The notes: generated by a model not told the origin, from the sequence alone. Shown: positions 49,490-56,719, counted from the first letter of the stretch. The stretch is 64,000 bases of DNA from Streptomyces sp. ITFR-16 (GCF_031844705.1 NZ_CP134609.1:3906001-3970000); one strand, 5' to 3'. A program made the numbers and translations.

Positions 49490-50437
49490 TCAGCCCTCAC
49501 CCGCCCGGAACACCGGAAGCTGCGAACCGGAGTCCGTACGCAGGAATTCCAGCCGCACCGGCAGGCCCACCCGCACCTTGTCGTAGGGCAGCCCGATCAC
49601 ATTGCTGACCATCCGGACGCCCTCCGCGAGCTCGATCAGCGCCACCGCGTACGGTCCGCCCTCACCGGATTCGCCGAAGGCGGGAAAGGGCGGATGATGC
49701 ATGACGACGTAACTGAAGACCGTGCCCTCGCCCGAGGCCTCGACGGTGTCCCACTCGGGCGAGCCGCAGGCGTTGCACCCGGGCAGCCACGGGAAGCGCG
49801 GCGTGGCGCATGCCCCGCAGCGCTGGATCAGCAGCCGGTGCGCCGCCACGCCCTCCCAGAACCCGGCGTTGTCCCGGTTGACCACCGGCCGGGGCCGCGC
49901 GGATCCGCGCCTTCCCGCCTTCGCCGGGCGGTACTTGAGGATGCGGAAGCGGTGCGTGCCCGCCGGCTCGCCCTGTGCGCGGACGTCCATGCGGGTGGTG
50001 ACGAAGTAGCCCGTGCCGAGCCTGGTGGTCTTCCGCGCCGACACCGTCTCGACGACGGCGTCGAAGGTGATCCGGTCGCCGGGCCGCAGCGGGCGCAGAT
50101 ACTCCTGCTCGCAGTCGGTCGCGACCACGGAGGTGTACCCGGCGCCGTCGAGCAGGTCGGACAGCTCGTCGTACGCCCCGCTCCGGTCCGTGTGCCCCGA
50201 CAGGCCGCCCATCGTCCAGGCCTGGAGCATCGTGGGCGGGGCGATGGCGCCGGGACCCGCGTAGGCCGGATTCGTGTCCCCCATCGCCTCGCACCAGTGC
50301 CTGATCATCGCCTCGTTGACGAGGTCCTTGCCGACGCCCCCGGTGGCGGCGGGCCGGCCCTCGTACGCCCTGAGCCGCTCGTACAGCTCGTCGTCGGCGT
50401 GCTGGACGGCCCGGTGCGCGTCCCCTGCGTCCGTCAC
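49490..50437 (-). CDS. Bifunctional MaoC-like and DUF35 OB-fold protein (ChsH2-like)
   Basis: 315 residues in two domains. The N-terminal 1-170 is MaoC/hot-dog-like (DELYERLRAYEG, then MGDTNPAY, DCEQEYLRPLRPGD). The C-terminal part has a rubredoxin-like Zn ribbon (CGAC and CNAC around PRFPWLPG) followed by an OB-fold (GTVFSYVVMHHPPFP). This fusion is the architecture of ChsH2, whose N-part forms a hydratase with ChsH1 and whose DUF35 part docks Ltp2; both partners are encoded in this operon. GTG at 50437 overlaps the upstream stop (GTGA), with GAGGGGGAAG just before it. Confidence 0.87.
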   Translation of the reverse strand: MTDAGDAHRAVQHADDELYERLRAYEGRPAATGGVGKDLVNEAMIRHWCEAMGDTNPAYAGPGAIAPPTMLQAWTMGGLSGHTDRSGAYDELSDLLDGAGYTSVVATDCEQEYLRPLRPGDRITFDAVVETVSARKTTRLGTGYFVTTRMDVRAQGEPAGTHRFRILKYRPAKAGRRGSARPRPVVNRDNAGFWEGVAAHRLLIQRCGACATPRFPWLPGCNACGSPEWDTVEASGEGTVFSYVVMHHPPFPAFGESGEGGPYAVALIELAEGVRMVSNVIGLPYDKVRVGLPVRLEFLRTDSGSQLPVFRAGEG

Positions 50438-51609
50438 CGCTTCCCCCTCTTCATGCCGAGCCGCATCGTGGCGACGATCTCGCGCTGCACCTCGCTCACC
50501 CCGCCCCCGAAGGTGTTGATCTGCGCCGCCCTGTTCATCCGCTCCAGCTCCCCGTCTCCGAACGCGCCCGGTGAGCCGCCTCGGATCAGCCCGGCGTCGC
50601 CCGTGATCTCCTGGCACATCCGGTAGACCTCCACGGCGCTTTCGGTGCCCACGAATTTCACGCCGCTCGCCTCTCCGGGTGCCAGCGCACCGGCTCCGAC
50701 GTCCCCCACCAGCCGCCAGTTGAGCAGGCGCGTCGCCGCGAGCCGGGCGTACGCCTCGGCCAGCCCGGAACGAACCCACGGCTCGTCAGCCGGCCGCCGC
50801 CCGGTCACGGGGTCGGGGGTGCGGGCGAAGGTGAGCGCCGCCTCGTAGAAGTCCTCGGCCTGCATGCCGATCGCCGCGAGCGCCACCCGTTCGTGGTTCA
50901 GCTGGTTGGTGATCAGCCCCCAGCCGTCGTTCTCGGCGCCGACCAGCGCGGTGGCGGGCACCCGTACGCCGTCGTAGTAGGTGGCGGTCGTGGTCAGTCC
51001 GCCCACGGTCCCGATGGGGGTCCAGGAGAAGCCGGGCGCGTCCGTCGGCACGAGCACGATCGAGATGCCCCGGTGCCTGGGCGCGTCCGGATCCGTACGG
51101 CAGGCGAGCCAGATCCAGTCCGCGTTCTGCGCGTTGCTGGTGAAGATCTTCTGCCCGTCGATCACCCAGGCGTCGCCGTCCCGGACGGCCCGGGTGCGCA
51201 GGGCGGCGAGATCGGTGCCGGCCTCCGGTTCGCTGTAGCCGATGGCGAAGACGGTCTCACCGGCCAGGATCCGGGGCAGGAAGTACTCCTTCTGCTCCCG
51301 CGTCCCGTACTTCATCAGGGTGGGGCCGACCGTGTTGAGAGTGACCATGGAGACGGGGGCACCCGCCCGGTAGGCCTCGTCGAAGAACACGAACTGCTCG
51401 TCGGCTCCCCGGCCCTGACCGCCGTACTCGACGGGCCAGCCGAGACCGAGCATGCCGTCGGCGCCGATGCGCCGCAGGAGCCGACGCTGTTCACCGGGGT
51501 CCTGGTCCGCCTGGGCGGGTGCCCGGGCACCCCCGGACATCACCTCGCTGAAGTAGGCGCGCAGTTCGGCACGCAGCTGGTGCTGGCGCGCGGTAGGGGC
51601 CAGATGCAC
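50434..51609 (-). CDS. Acyl-CoA dehydrogenase, first gene of the side-chain oxidation operon
   Basis: 391 residues, full-length acyl-CoA dehydrogenase. The FAD-binding motif regions are clear: FAIGYSEPEAGTDLAALRT and WVIDGQKIFTSNAQNADW. A C-terminal ITGDAGLIRGGSPG and NTFGGGVSEVQREIVA follow. It is the likely partner of the shorter dehydrogenase two genes downstream. GTG at 51609 is chosen because GGGAGG lies eight bases upstream and VHLAPTARQHQLRAEL is the usual beginning; in-frame ATGs further out would run through the promoter. A palindromic site lies 39 bases upstream. Confidence 0.9.
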   Translation of the reverse strand: MHLAPTARQHQLRAELRAYFSEVMSGGARAPAQADQDPGEQRRLLRRIGADGMLGLGWPVEYGGQGRGADEQFVFFDEAYRAGAPVSMVTLNTVGPTLMKYGTREQKEYFLPRILAGETVFAIGYSEPEAGTDLAALRTRAVRDGDAWVIDGQKIFTSNAQNADWIWLACRTDPDAPRHRGISIVLVPTDAPGFSWTPIGTVGGLTTTATYYDGVRVPATALVGAENDGWGLITNQLNHERVALAAIGMQAEDFYEAALTFARTPDPVTGRRPADEPWVRSGLAEAYARLAATRLLNWRLVGDVGAGALAPGEASGVKFVGTESAVEVYRMCQEITGDAGLIRGGSPGAFGDGELERMNRAAQINTFGGGVSEVQREIVATMRLGMKRGKR

Positions 51610-51647
51610 GGCGACTGCCTCCCGGGGGGACGGCGTGGGAATCAAGC

Positions 51648-51668
51648 TTTCTGACTGTCCGTCAGAAA
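51648..51668. promoter_or_regulatory. Inverted repeat upstream of the acyl-CoA dehydrogenase operon
   Basis: Arms TTTCTGAC and GTCAGAAA are separated by TGTCC, 39 bases before the GTG. The CTGAC/GTCAG half-sites with short spacer resemble TetR-family operators found before actinobacterial acyl-CoA catabolic operons. The regulator is not in the window. Confidence 0.6.
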
Positions 51669-51698
51669 ACATCCGGCTGTCAAGGCGGAGAACGCCGA

Positions 51699-51740
51699 AC
51701 GGCCTGTGCGCCGCCACCGAAGCGGCGCCGCACAGGCCGT
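51699..51740. terminator. Hairpin terminator after the small secreted protein gene
   Basis: Arms ACGGCCTGTGC and GCACAGGCCGT enclose a further GCCGCC/GGCGGC-type stem. It lies about 50 bases past the stop of the minus-strand gene at 51792 and before the operon promoter. Confidence 0.7.
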
Positions 51741-51791
51741 CCCTCCCCCGTCGCGACCCGACCCCCCGACCGGGCCGCGACAGGCGCCCGC

Positions 51792-52103
51792 TCACCAGAG
51801 GTTGGTGAAATTCACCGCCAGATTGTGGGTGGACTGGTCGATGTCCGTGAACGCGGATCCGTTCACCTGGGCGGAGTTGCTCTGGTTCGACGCCCCGGAA
51901 CCCGCGGCCTGCTGCTGCGAGGTCGACGAGTTTCCGGAGTTGTTCCCGCCGACTCCGCTGCCGCTGATCGTGGCCACACCCGCGTTGGATCCGTCGTTCG
52001 CGAACGATCCGTTGTCGGCCTGGGCCACGCCGCCGAGGAGAGCGACGGCGAGAGGCAGTGCGGCAACAACGGCGAGGGCACGAGCGGTACGGATGCTTGC
52101 CAT
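51792..52103 (-). CDS. Small secreted Asn/Ser/Gln-rich protein of unknown function
   Basis: 103 residues. A signal peptide (MASIRTARALAVVAALPLAVALLGGVAQA) is followed by about 75 residues with no Cys and very high Asn, Ser, Gly and Gln content (VGGNNSGNSSTSQQQAAGSG, then SNQSNSAQVNGS). It ends in a more hydrophobic NLAVNFTNLW. ATG at 52103 has GGAGG close upstream. I do not recognise a family. The composition is like low-complexity, self-assembling surface proteins, but it lacks the chaplin and rodlin motifs, so function is open. Confidence 0.75.
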   Translation of the reverse strand: MASIRTARALAVVAALPLAVALLGGVAQADNGSFANDGSNAGVATISGSGVGGNNSGNSSTSQQQAAGSGASNQSNSAQVNGSAFTDIDQSTHNLAVNFTNLW

Positions 52104-52389
52104 GTCAATTCCTCCAGGAACCGGAAGTAGAGCTGAACCCGGGCCGATTGACCGACCGCCCCGGTGATAGTCACGACGTCGCGAGACCAAAGCTGCCCAG
52201 GGCCACCCCGGCGAACCGCCCATGCCTTCCGATTCCCCCGCAAGCATGAGGAAGAGCAGATAAACCCTCAGACCCCACAGACTCCCAGGTCAGCCGGGTA
52301 CGCGGCCGGAGCCCGTGTCCCACGGGAGAAGAAGCGTTCCAGCACCGCACGCCGCGCCCCACCTCACACCGCCTCCCCCTTCCCTTATT

Positions 52390-52406
52390 CGAACGTTCGT
52401 ACGAAC
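52390..52406. promoter_or_regulatory. Overlapping palindromes before the primase/polymerase gene
   Basis: CGAACGTTCG (52390-52399) and GTTCGTACGAAC (52395-52406) overlap and end 8 bases before the ATG. No ribosome site is visible, so this may be a leaderless promoter covered by an operator. The spacing does not match the actinobacterial SOS box (GAAC-N4-GTTC). The rest of the 311-base gap 52104-52414 shows nothing I can name. Confidence 0.4.
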
Positions 52407-52414
52407 ATAGAATC

Positions 52415-53308
52415 ATGGCCACCACCGACCGGCGAACCGCCACCCTGGCCCTGGCCCACGCGCTCTCCGCCGCCGAGCACGGGCTCCCCGTCATCCCGCT
52501 GTCCGCCACCAAGCTCCCCGCCCTGCGCTCCCCCCACCACGACGAGGACCGCCCGTCCGGCTGCCGGGGCGCCTGCGGCCGGCCCGGCCACGGCGTCCAC
52601 GACGCCACCACCGACCCCGCCGCCGTACGCGCCCTCTTCGCCGCCGCCCCCTGGGCCACCGGCTACGGCATCGCCTGCGGCCGGGCCCCGCACCACCTCA
52701 TCGGTGTCGACCTCGACATCGACACCACCGGCCGGAACGACTCCGGGGCGGCCCTGCAACAGCTGGCCCTCCAGCATCTGTTCACTATCCCGCCGACGGT
52801 GACCGTGCTCACCCCGAGCGGCGGCCGGCACATCTGGCTGTCCGGCCCGCCCGGCACTACCGTGCCCAACTCCGCCGGCCGCCTCGCCCCCGGGATCGAC
52901 ATCCGCGGCACGGGCGGCTACCTGGTCGGCCCCGGCTCGGTCACCGCCCACGGCACCTACCGCCTGGTCCCCGGCACCGACAGCCTCCCTCCGGCGCCCT
53001 GCCCGCCCGCGCTCCTGGACCTGCTGACCCCACCGCCCCGCCGCCGGCACCCGGACCACCCCGACCGCCCGGGCCGTCCCGACCAGGGCCAGGGCCTGAT
53101 CCGTTTCGTGCTCGCGGCGGACGAGGGACAGCGCAACACCCGGCTCTTCTGGGCCGCCTGCCGCGCCTACGAACACGGCTTCGGCGAAGCCCTGGCCGAC
53201 GCCCTCACCCGGGCCGCCGTCCGCACCGGCCTCCCCGAACACGAGGCCCGCGCCACGATCGCCTCCGCCTCCCGCCTCACGGCCACCCGCTGCGAACCCC
53301 CACGCTGA
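52415..53308 (+). CDS. Bifunctional primase/polymerase domain protein (Prim-Pol)
   Basis: 297 residues. The N-terminal two-thirds is the archaeo-eukaryotic-type Prim-Pol domain: GLPVIPLSATKLPAL at the start, metal-binding GVDLDID, the His of GGRHIWL, and GIDIRGTGGYLVGPGSV. No helicase domain follows; the rest is a small helical region (RLFWAACRAYEHGFGEAL), as in stand-alone Streptomyces members. It could prime or extend DNA on a mobile element or in repair. It lies outside the predicted att site, on the chromosomal side. ATG at 52415 has only palindromic sequence upstream. Confidence 0.85.
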   Translation: MATTDRRTATLALAHALSAAEHGLPVIPLSATKLPALRSPHHDEDRPSGCRGACGRPGHGVHDATTDPAAVRALFAAAPWATGYGIACGRAPHHLIGVDLDIDTTGRNDSGAALQQLALQHLFTIPPTVTVLTPSGGRHIWLSGPPGTTVPNSAGRLAPGIDIRGTGGYLVGPGSVTAHGTYRLVPGTDSLPPAPCPPALLDLLTPPPRRRHPDHPDRPGRPDQGQGLIRFVLAADEGQRNTRLFWAACRAYEHGFGEALADALTRAAVRTGLPEHEARATIASASRLTATRCEPPR

Positions 53309-53337
53309 CCGGCCTCCCCGGCTCCGGGCATGCGAAC

Positions 53338-53366
53338 GGCCCCCGACCGATTGACCTGGTCGGGGC
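53338..53366. terminator. Terminator between primase/polymerase gene and tRNA-Ser region
   Basis: GGCCCCGACC pairs with GGTCGGGGCC around GATTGACCT. It lies 30 bases past the primase/polymerase stop and just beyond the 3' end of the minus-strand tRNA. Confidence 0.8.
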
Positions 53367-53376
53367 CGTGCACCTG

Positions 53377-53461
53377 CGGTGGGTGTGGGATTTGAACCCA
53401 CGGTCACATCGCTGCGACGACGGTTTTCAAGACCGTGCCGCCTACCCAGACGGAACCTCTC
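53377..53461 (-). tRNA. tRNA-Ser (TGA)-like gene with aberrant 5' half; probable att site
   Basis: The 3' part is a good tRNA-Ser: anticodon stem ACGGT/ACCGT with loop CTTGAAA (anticodon TGA), long variable arm, T arm GTGGG-TTCAAAT-CCCAC, 3' acceptor strand ACCCACC and discriminator G. The 5' part does not fit. The acceptor strand should be GGTGGGT, but GAGAGGT is found (three mismatches), and the D-arm region lacks the expected A14 and A21. The mobile-element genes lie on the side of this abnormal 5' half. This suggests the displaced host 3' portion left after integration into the tRNA, with a restored copy at the far end of the element, outside the window. A naturally odd but functional tRNA cannot be excluded. 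Confidence 0.6.
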
Positions 53462-53765
53462 TGACGTGCACCTCCGGCGTGCACAAGCCCCTTGAGCTAA
53501 CACCCGGCCCGTGAATGGCCCACGGCGGCACCGGTTGGCTCTAGTCATCCCCTCCGGGGCAGTCTCTTCGTCCCGAAGCCCTCAGGATGCCTGACACCAA
53601 CGAGCGTCCTCACGGCGCTAGCTCGACTCGACAGGGGCCCGTTCAAACGGGCAACGGCAACTGAAGTCCGTGCTCGTGGGCTTGGCCTGCCGCAGGGCTG
53701 GCGAGCTCGATGAGTCATGCATGAAGACTGGTTGCGCTCACCCCGCCCCGATTGTCGGTGGTGCG
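53462..53765. other. Non-coding left end of the element
   Basis: About 300 bases with no supported gene. It contains a hairpin GTGCAC-CTCCGGC-GTGCAC (53466 on) and a second GCCCGTT-CA-AACGGGC near 53638. The motif GTGCACCT-CGG occurs on both sides of the tRNA (53368 and 53466). In-frame starts of the next gene at 53670 and 53721 fall here but add residues not typical of its family. Confidence 0.4.
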
Positions 53766-54305
53766 ATGGATGATGGTGGCGTGACGGAACCGCCTCCTGC
53801 TCCCAAGCCTGCCCCCAACGCCGACCACGCCTGGAAGGCGTTGGGGTTGGTCATAGATTGGATCAAGCACGCCGAGACCAAAGCCGCCGCTGCATTGGCT
53901 GCTGCTGGCCTCACCGGCGGAGTGCTCTTCAACATCGTCAAGGACGTCAGCTCGCCGTCCAGTTGGCTGATCTTCAGTTCTATGTTCTGCGGGCTCGCGG
54001 TTGTCGGGGCGGGGGCGTGCGCCGGTCTGGTTCTCTGGCCTCGCCTCAAGATGTCGGAAGAACCCACCAGCCTGCTCTATTTCCACCATATTGCCCGAGG
54101 GCATGCAGCTAGCGGAACCTACGCCGAGTCCCTGATCGCTCTCACACAAGACGCCGAAGCTCTCGTCACCGAGATCGCAGGACAAGGGTGGGCCAACGCG
54201 AAGGTGGCACACAAGAAGTACATATGGGGAGGACGATCAATTCGATTCCTTCTCGTCGCGCTCCCCCTGCTAGCTATCACGGCAGCGCTTCGTGTAATCA
54301 ACTAG
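53766..54305 (+). CDS. pycTM: Pycsar-type membrane effector (PycTM, DUF5706-like)
   Basis: 179 residues, membrane bound. A Pro-rich N-terminus leads to an amphipathic helix (WKALGLVIDWIKHAETKAAAAL), a hydrophobic pair (about 40-58 and 67-91), a soluble segment with EEPTSLLYFHHIARGHA, and a C-terminal membrane helix (160-177). This matches the effector family in Pycsar anti-phage systems, where a cyclic pyrimidine nucleotide triggers membrane disruption and cell death. The cognate cyclase gene starts 14 bases after its stop. The ATG at 53766 fits the family best, but its ribosome site is weak. The pair lies at the element's end, as cargo. The call rests on family resemblance and context; activity is inferred. 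Confidence 0.8.
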   Translation: MDDGGVTEPPPAPKPAPNADHAWKALGLVIDWIKHAETKAAAALAAAGLTGGVLFNIVKDVSSPSSWLIFSSMFCGLAVVGAGACAGLVLWPRLKMSEEPTSLLYFHHIARGHAASGTYAESLIALTQDAEALVTEIAGQGWANAKVAHKKYIWGGRSIRFLLVALPLLAITAALRVIN

Positions 54306-54319
54306 AACGGTGGTGCCAA

Positions 54320-55045
54320 ATGGACAGCAACTACAAGCCGTACAGCCACACTGCGAGCGCTGCGCGAATTCGAGAGTATCTGACCGGATCACAAAGCTTC
54401 GAAGAAGCAGACTCACTTCCAGACCGAAGCAAGCTGACCTTTTCAAACGGGTTCTACGCTAACTGCTCAGCCATCTTTGTAGACATTCGAGAGTCATCCC
54501 AACTCCCTAAGCACTACAAGCGACCCCGGCTGGCGCGAATTTATCGCGCCTACCTTTCCGAGCTTGTTGCCATCTTCAACAGCGACGTAAACACTCGCGA
54601 GGTCAATATCGCAGGTGACGCCACTTGGGCGGTGGTGAATACCCCATACACACGCGACATCGACGGGGTATTCTCCATGGCGGCCCAGGCGAACTCCATG
54701 GCAAAGATCCTGAACTATGAAATGCAAAGAGCGCAATATGCAACACCGATCAAGGTGGGCATCGGTATGTCCTGGGGGCGAGCCCTGATGATCAAGGCGG
54801 GCTACAACGGGAGCGGGATTAACGATGTGGTCTACATGGGGGACGTCGTGAATCACGCAGCCAAGCTCGCCAACCACGGTAACAGCAGCTGGAACGTGCC
54901 CGCCCTCGTGACGTCGTCTGCTTTTTACGAGAACCTAAACGACCACAATAAGAAGCTGCTCAATTACGATTACGGCCGTCAGTGCTACACAGGGGACGTC
55001 ATTTCCTCAGCCATGGATGAATGGTTCAACGAGAACTGCAAGTGA
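54320..55045 (+). CDS. pycC: Pycsar pyrimidine cyclase (PycC), class III nucleotidyl cyclase
   Basis: 241 residues, one catalytic cyclase domain with no sensor or membrane part, as in PycC. Metal-binding Asp55 lies in AIFVDIRESS, Asp100 in NIAGDATWAV, and the nucleotide-binding strand has GDVVNHAAKLAN (Asp175, Asn178). Pycsar cyclases make cCMP or cUMP on phage infection and switch on the adjacent effector. Base choice (C or U) cannot be called from sequence alone. The gene is clearly poorer in G+C than the surroundings, with many AT-ending codons, indicating recent acquisition. ATG at 54320 follows the effector stop closely. Alternative: an ordinary adenylate cyclase; the neighbouring effector argues against it. 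Confidence 0.82.
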   Translation: MDSNYKPYSHTASAARIREYLTGSQSFEEADSLPDRSKLTFSNGFYANCSAIFVDIRESSQLPKHYKRPRLARIYRAYLSELVAIFNSDVNTREVNIAGDATWAVVNTPYTRDIDGVFSMAAQANSMAKILNYEMQRAQYATPIKVGIGMSWGRALMIKAGYNGSGINDVVYMGDVVNHAAKLANHGNSSWNVPALVTSSAFYENLNDHNKKLLNYDYGRQCYTGDVISSAMDEWFNENCK

Positions 55046-55200
55046 AATACTCGAACCCGTCCGGATGAGCCCCTTTGGCGACGCACTCGGGAATGACACC
55101 GGCCCGCCATGGATACGACTTCGGTATAATCCACCCGAGGGAAGCAAGCAACGCGAAGCGGTGCGGGCGTCCCACTTACCAGTACGTCACCTCAGACATA

Positions 55201-55878
55201 CTAATGGTCAGACCCTTGCAGGGCCCGGAGGACCACGAGGGGGTTTCCCTTGCACAGCAAGTGCGGCTCATCTGAAGTGGGCGGGACGAACCGGGTGCGG
55301 TAACGCTGAAGGTCGCTTTCCGCGAAATAGATCGAATTCGGGTCGTTCGCGTGAAACTCGTTTCGCTTGCTGACCCTCGCCCACAGTTCTTCATGGCTCG
55401 CAGCAAGGTAGACGAGCAGGGGGATCGCGCCGGCATCGGTGGCGATGGCTTGCCATTTGGCCCGGTCCTCTGGGGTCCAGAAACCGTGATCGACTACGAC
55501 GTCGTGCCCCGCCTTGAGCTTTGCTTGAAGGTCGAGCGCAACGTCTTCGAGCACGGGCCGTTCCAGAGTGGGGAAGACGCCACGGGGGAAGTCGACCCCG
55601 TAGACGCCGTGTCGTCGGAACATCTCCTCGTCCGGGCACAAGCGGACGAATCCTCGATCCGTCAGGGCGCGGGACAGCGTGGTCTTCCCGGAGCCGGGGA
55701 GTCCGGCCATCAGCACGCAGAACGGGCGACGTGTGGGCGGCGGTTGCGTCATGGCTCGTGAAATGACTGCTGCCTTGGTTTCGGTTCCTGGCGCTGTGGC
55801 ACCACTGGGCCTGGCCGCGTAGGCGGCACCCTCTCGCCCTTCTGGCTCCTTCGCAGGTGTGGTGTTCGCGCTGGTCAC
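55201..55878 (-). CDS. P-loop kinase / ATP-binding protein
   Basis: 225 residues. After a disordered Ala/Glu-rich N-terminus (about 1-50), the Walker A motif GLPGSGKTTLSRAL is followed by DEEMFRRHGVYG, VVVDHGFWTPEDRAKW and an Arg-rich lid region (ARVSKRNEFHANDPNS). This is the layout of small AAA-type kinases related to nucleoside and zeta-toxin-like kinases. The substrate is unknown. GTG at 55878 overlaps the GntR stop (GTGA), with GGAGG seven bases upstream, so the two genes are translationally coupled. It converges on the Pycsar pair. A role in element maintenance or defence is possible, but nothing in the sequence proves one. Confidence 0.8.
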   Translation of the reverse strand: MTSANTTPAKEPEGREGAAYAARPSGATAPGTETKAAVISRAMTQPPPTRRPFCVLMAGLPGSGKTTLSRALTDRGFVRLCPDEEMFRRHGVYGVDFPRGVFPTLERPVLEDVALDLQAKLKAGHDVVVDHGFWTPEDRAKWQAIATDAGAIPLLVYLAASHEELWARVSKRNEFHANDPNSIYFAESDLQRYRTRFVPPTSDEPHLLCKGNPLVVLRALQGSDH

Positions 55879-56633
55879 AGGGTGACCTCCGTTTCGGTGC
55901 GCCACGTACGACCTGGGGCACCGAGGTCGACGCCGTACTCCACGACAGTGTCCTCGCTGTCGAGGAACTTCGCGGTCATCACGACCACCGGGTCGGTCGG
56001 CGGGTTCTCCGGGTCCAGTTCCAAAAGCCGCGCGTGCTCTGGCGTGAGGCGGCGGGACGACGCCGTATCGATGCGGCGAGTGATCGGGTGGCCGGTCGCG
56101 TGTGCAATGAGCTGGAGTGACGTGCCACCCGTCAAGCGCTCGCTCTCAGCCAGCTGCGGCACAAGCTTCCCGTACCGAGCGGGAATCCACGACGTGCTGT
56201 GAGCGACGATGCCGTGCCGGTCCCGGTACACGCGGCTACGCCGTACGACCTTCGAGCCGGGCTTGATGTCCAGGGCCTGCGCCACGTCGGCGGGTGCCGG
56301 CACAACCGCTGCCTGGTGCGAGTCGGACCGTTCGCCCGTCCCCCAGCTGGAGCCGGTACGGCGTCCCCGGTCCTGTCGCTGGGCCCCCGAGGACATCGGG
56401 GCCGGCTGATCCAGGACTTCGGTGCCGATTCCGTGGATACCTCGGACTAGGCCCTCGCTACGCAGCTTCCGCAGGGCCTTCTCCGCCGTGGCGGTGCTGA
56501 CCTTCCACTCTTCGGCGAGGTTCTTGATGCTCGGCAGGAGCGTCCCCGGCCGCAACTCGCCGGACGAGATCAGCTCTGAGTAGTGAGCGGCAATCTTTGC
56601 GTAAGGCGCCCGATTGTCGGCCTGGCCTGCCAT
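55875..56633 (-). CDS. GntR/HutC-family (UTRA) regulator, KorSA-like
   Basis: 252 residues. The N-terminal winged helix-turn-helix (PYAKIAAHYSELISSGEL, LPSIKNLAEEWKVSTATAEKAL, GLVRGIHGIGTEV) is joined by a variable linker to a UTRA effector domain (SKVVRRSRVYRDRHGIVAHSTSWIPARY to the end). In AICEs such proteins repress transfer genes and their own gene. ATG at 56633 has AAGGAGC upstream. Near-perfect 16-base inverted sites lie directly before the gene, which argues for autoregulation and control of the divergent transfer genes. Confidence 0.88.
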   Translation of the reverse strand: MAGQADNRAPYAKIAAHYSELISSGELRPGTLLPSIKNLAEEWKVSTATAEKALRKLRSEGLVRGIHGIGTEVLDQPAPMSSGAQRQDRGRRTGSSWGTGERSDSHQAAVVPAPADVAQALDIKPGSKVVRRSRVYRDRHGIVAHSTSWIPARYGKLVPQLAESERLTGGTSLQLIAHATGHPITRRIDTASSRRLTPEHARLLELDPENPPTDPVVVMTAKFLDSEDTVVEYGVDLGAPGRTWRTETEVTL

Positions 56634-56656
56634 TTCGCTTGCTCCTTCGCGTGAAC

Positions 56657-56718
56657 ATCCCTGAGGTTCCCTACCTTACTGCTTGACACCACAGGGAACC
56701 CTAGGGAACCTTAGGGAT
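56657..56718. promoter_or_regulatory. Paired operator sites for the GntR regulator
   Basis: ATCCCTGAGGTTCCCT (56657-56672) and AGGGAACCTTAGGGAT (56703-56718) are inverted copies matching at 15 of 16 bases. An extra AGGGAACC half-site (56692) lies between. They flank a TTGACA hexamer (56683-56688) that could be a plus-strand -35 element for the transfer genes. The spacing of about 46 bases between site centres could allow looping or cooperative binding. Confidence 0.7.
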
Positions 56719-56719
56719 G

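Noticed and set aside
52395..52406. Possible LexA (SOS) box before the primase/polymerase gene
   Set aside because: The half-sites are in the wrong order and spacing; the actinobacterial box needs GAAC-N4-GTTC.
53466..53484. GTGCACCT-CGG repeats on both sides of tRNA-Ser as the att core
   Set aside because: The match is only about 11 of 12 bases and one copy is half of a hairpin. An att core should lie within the tRNA and recur at the far end of the element, which cannot be seen.
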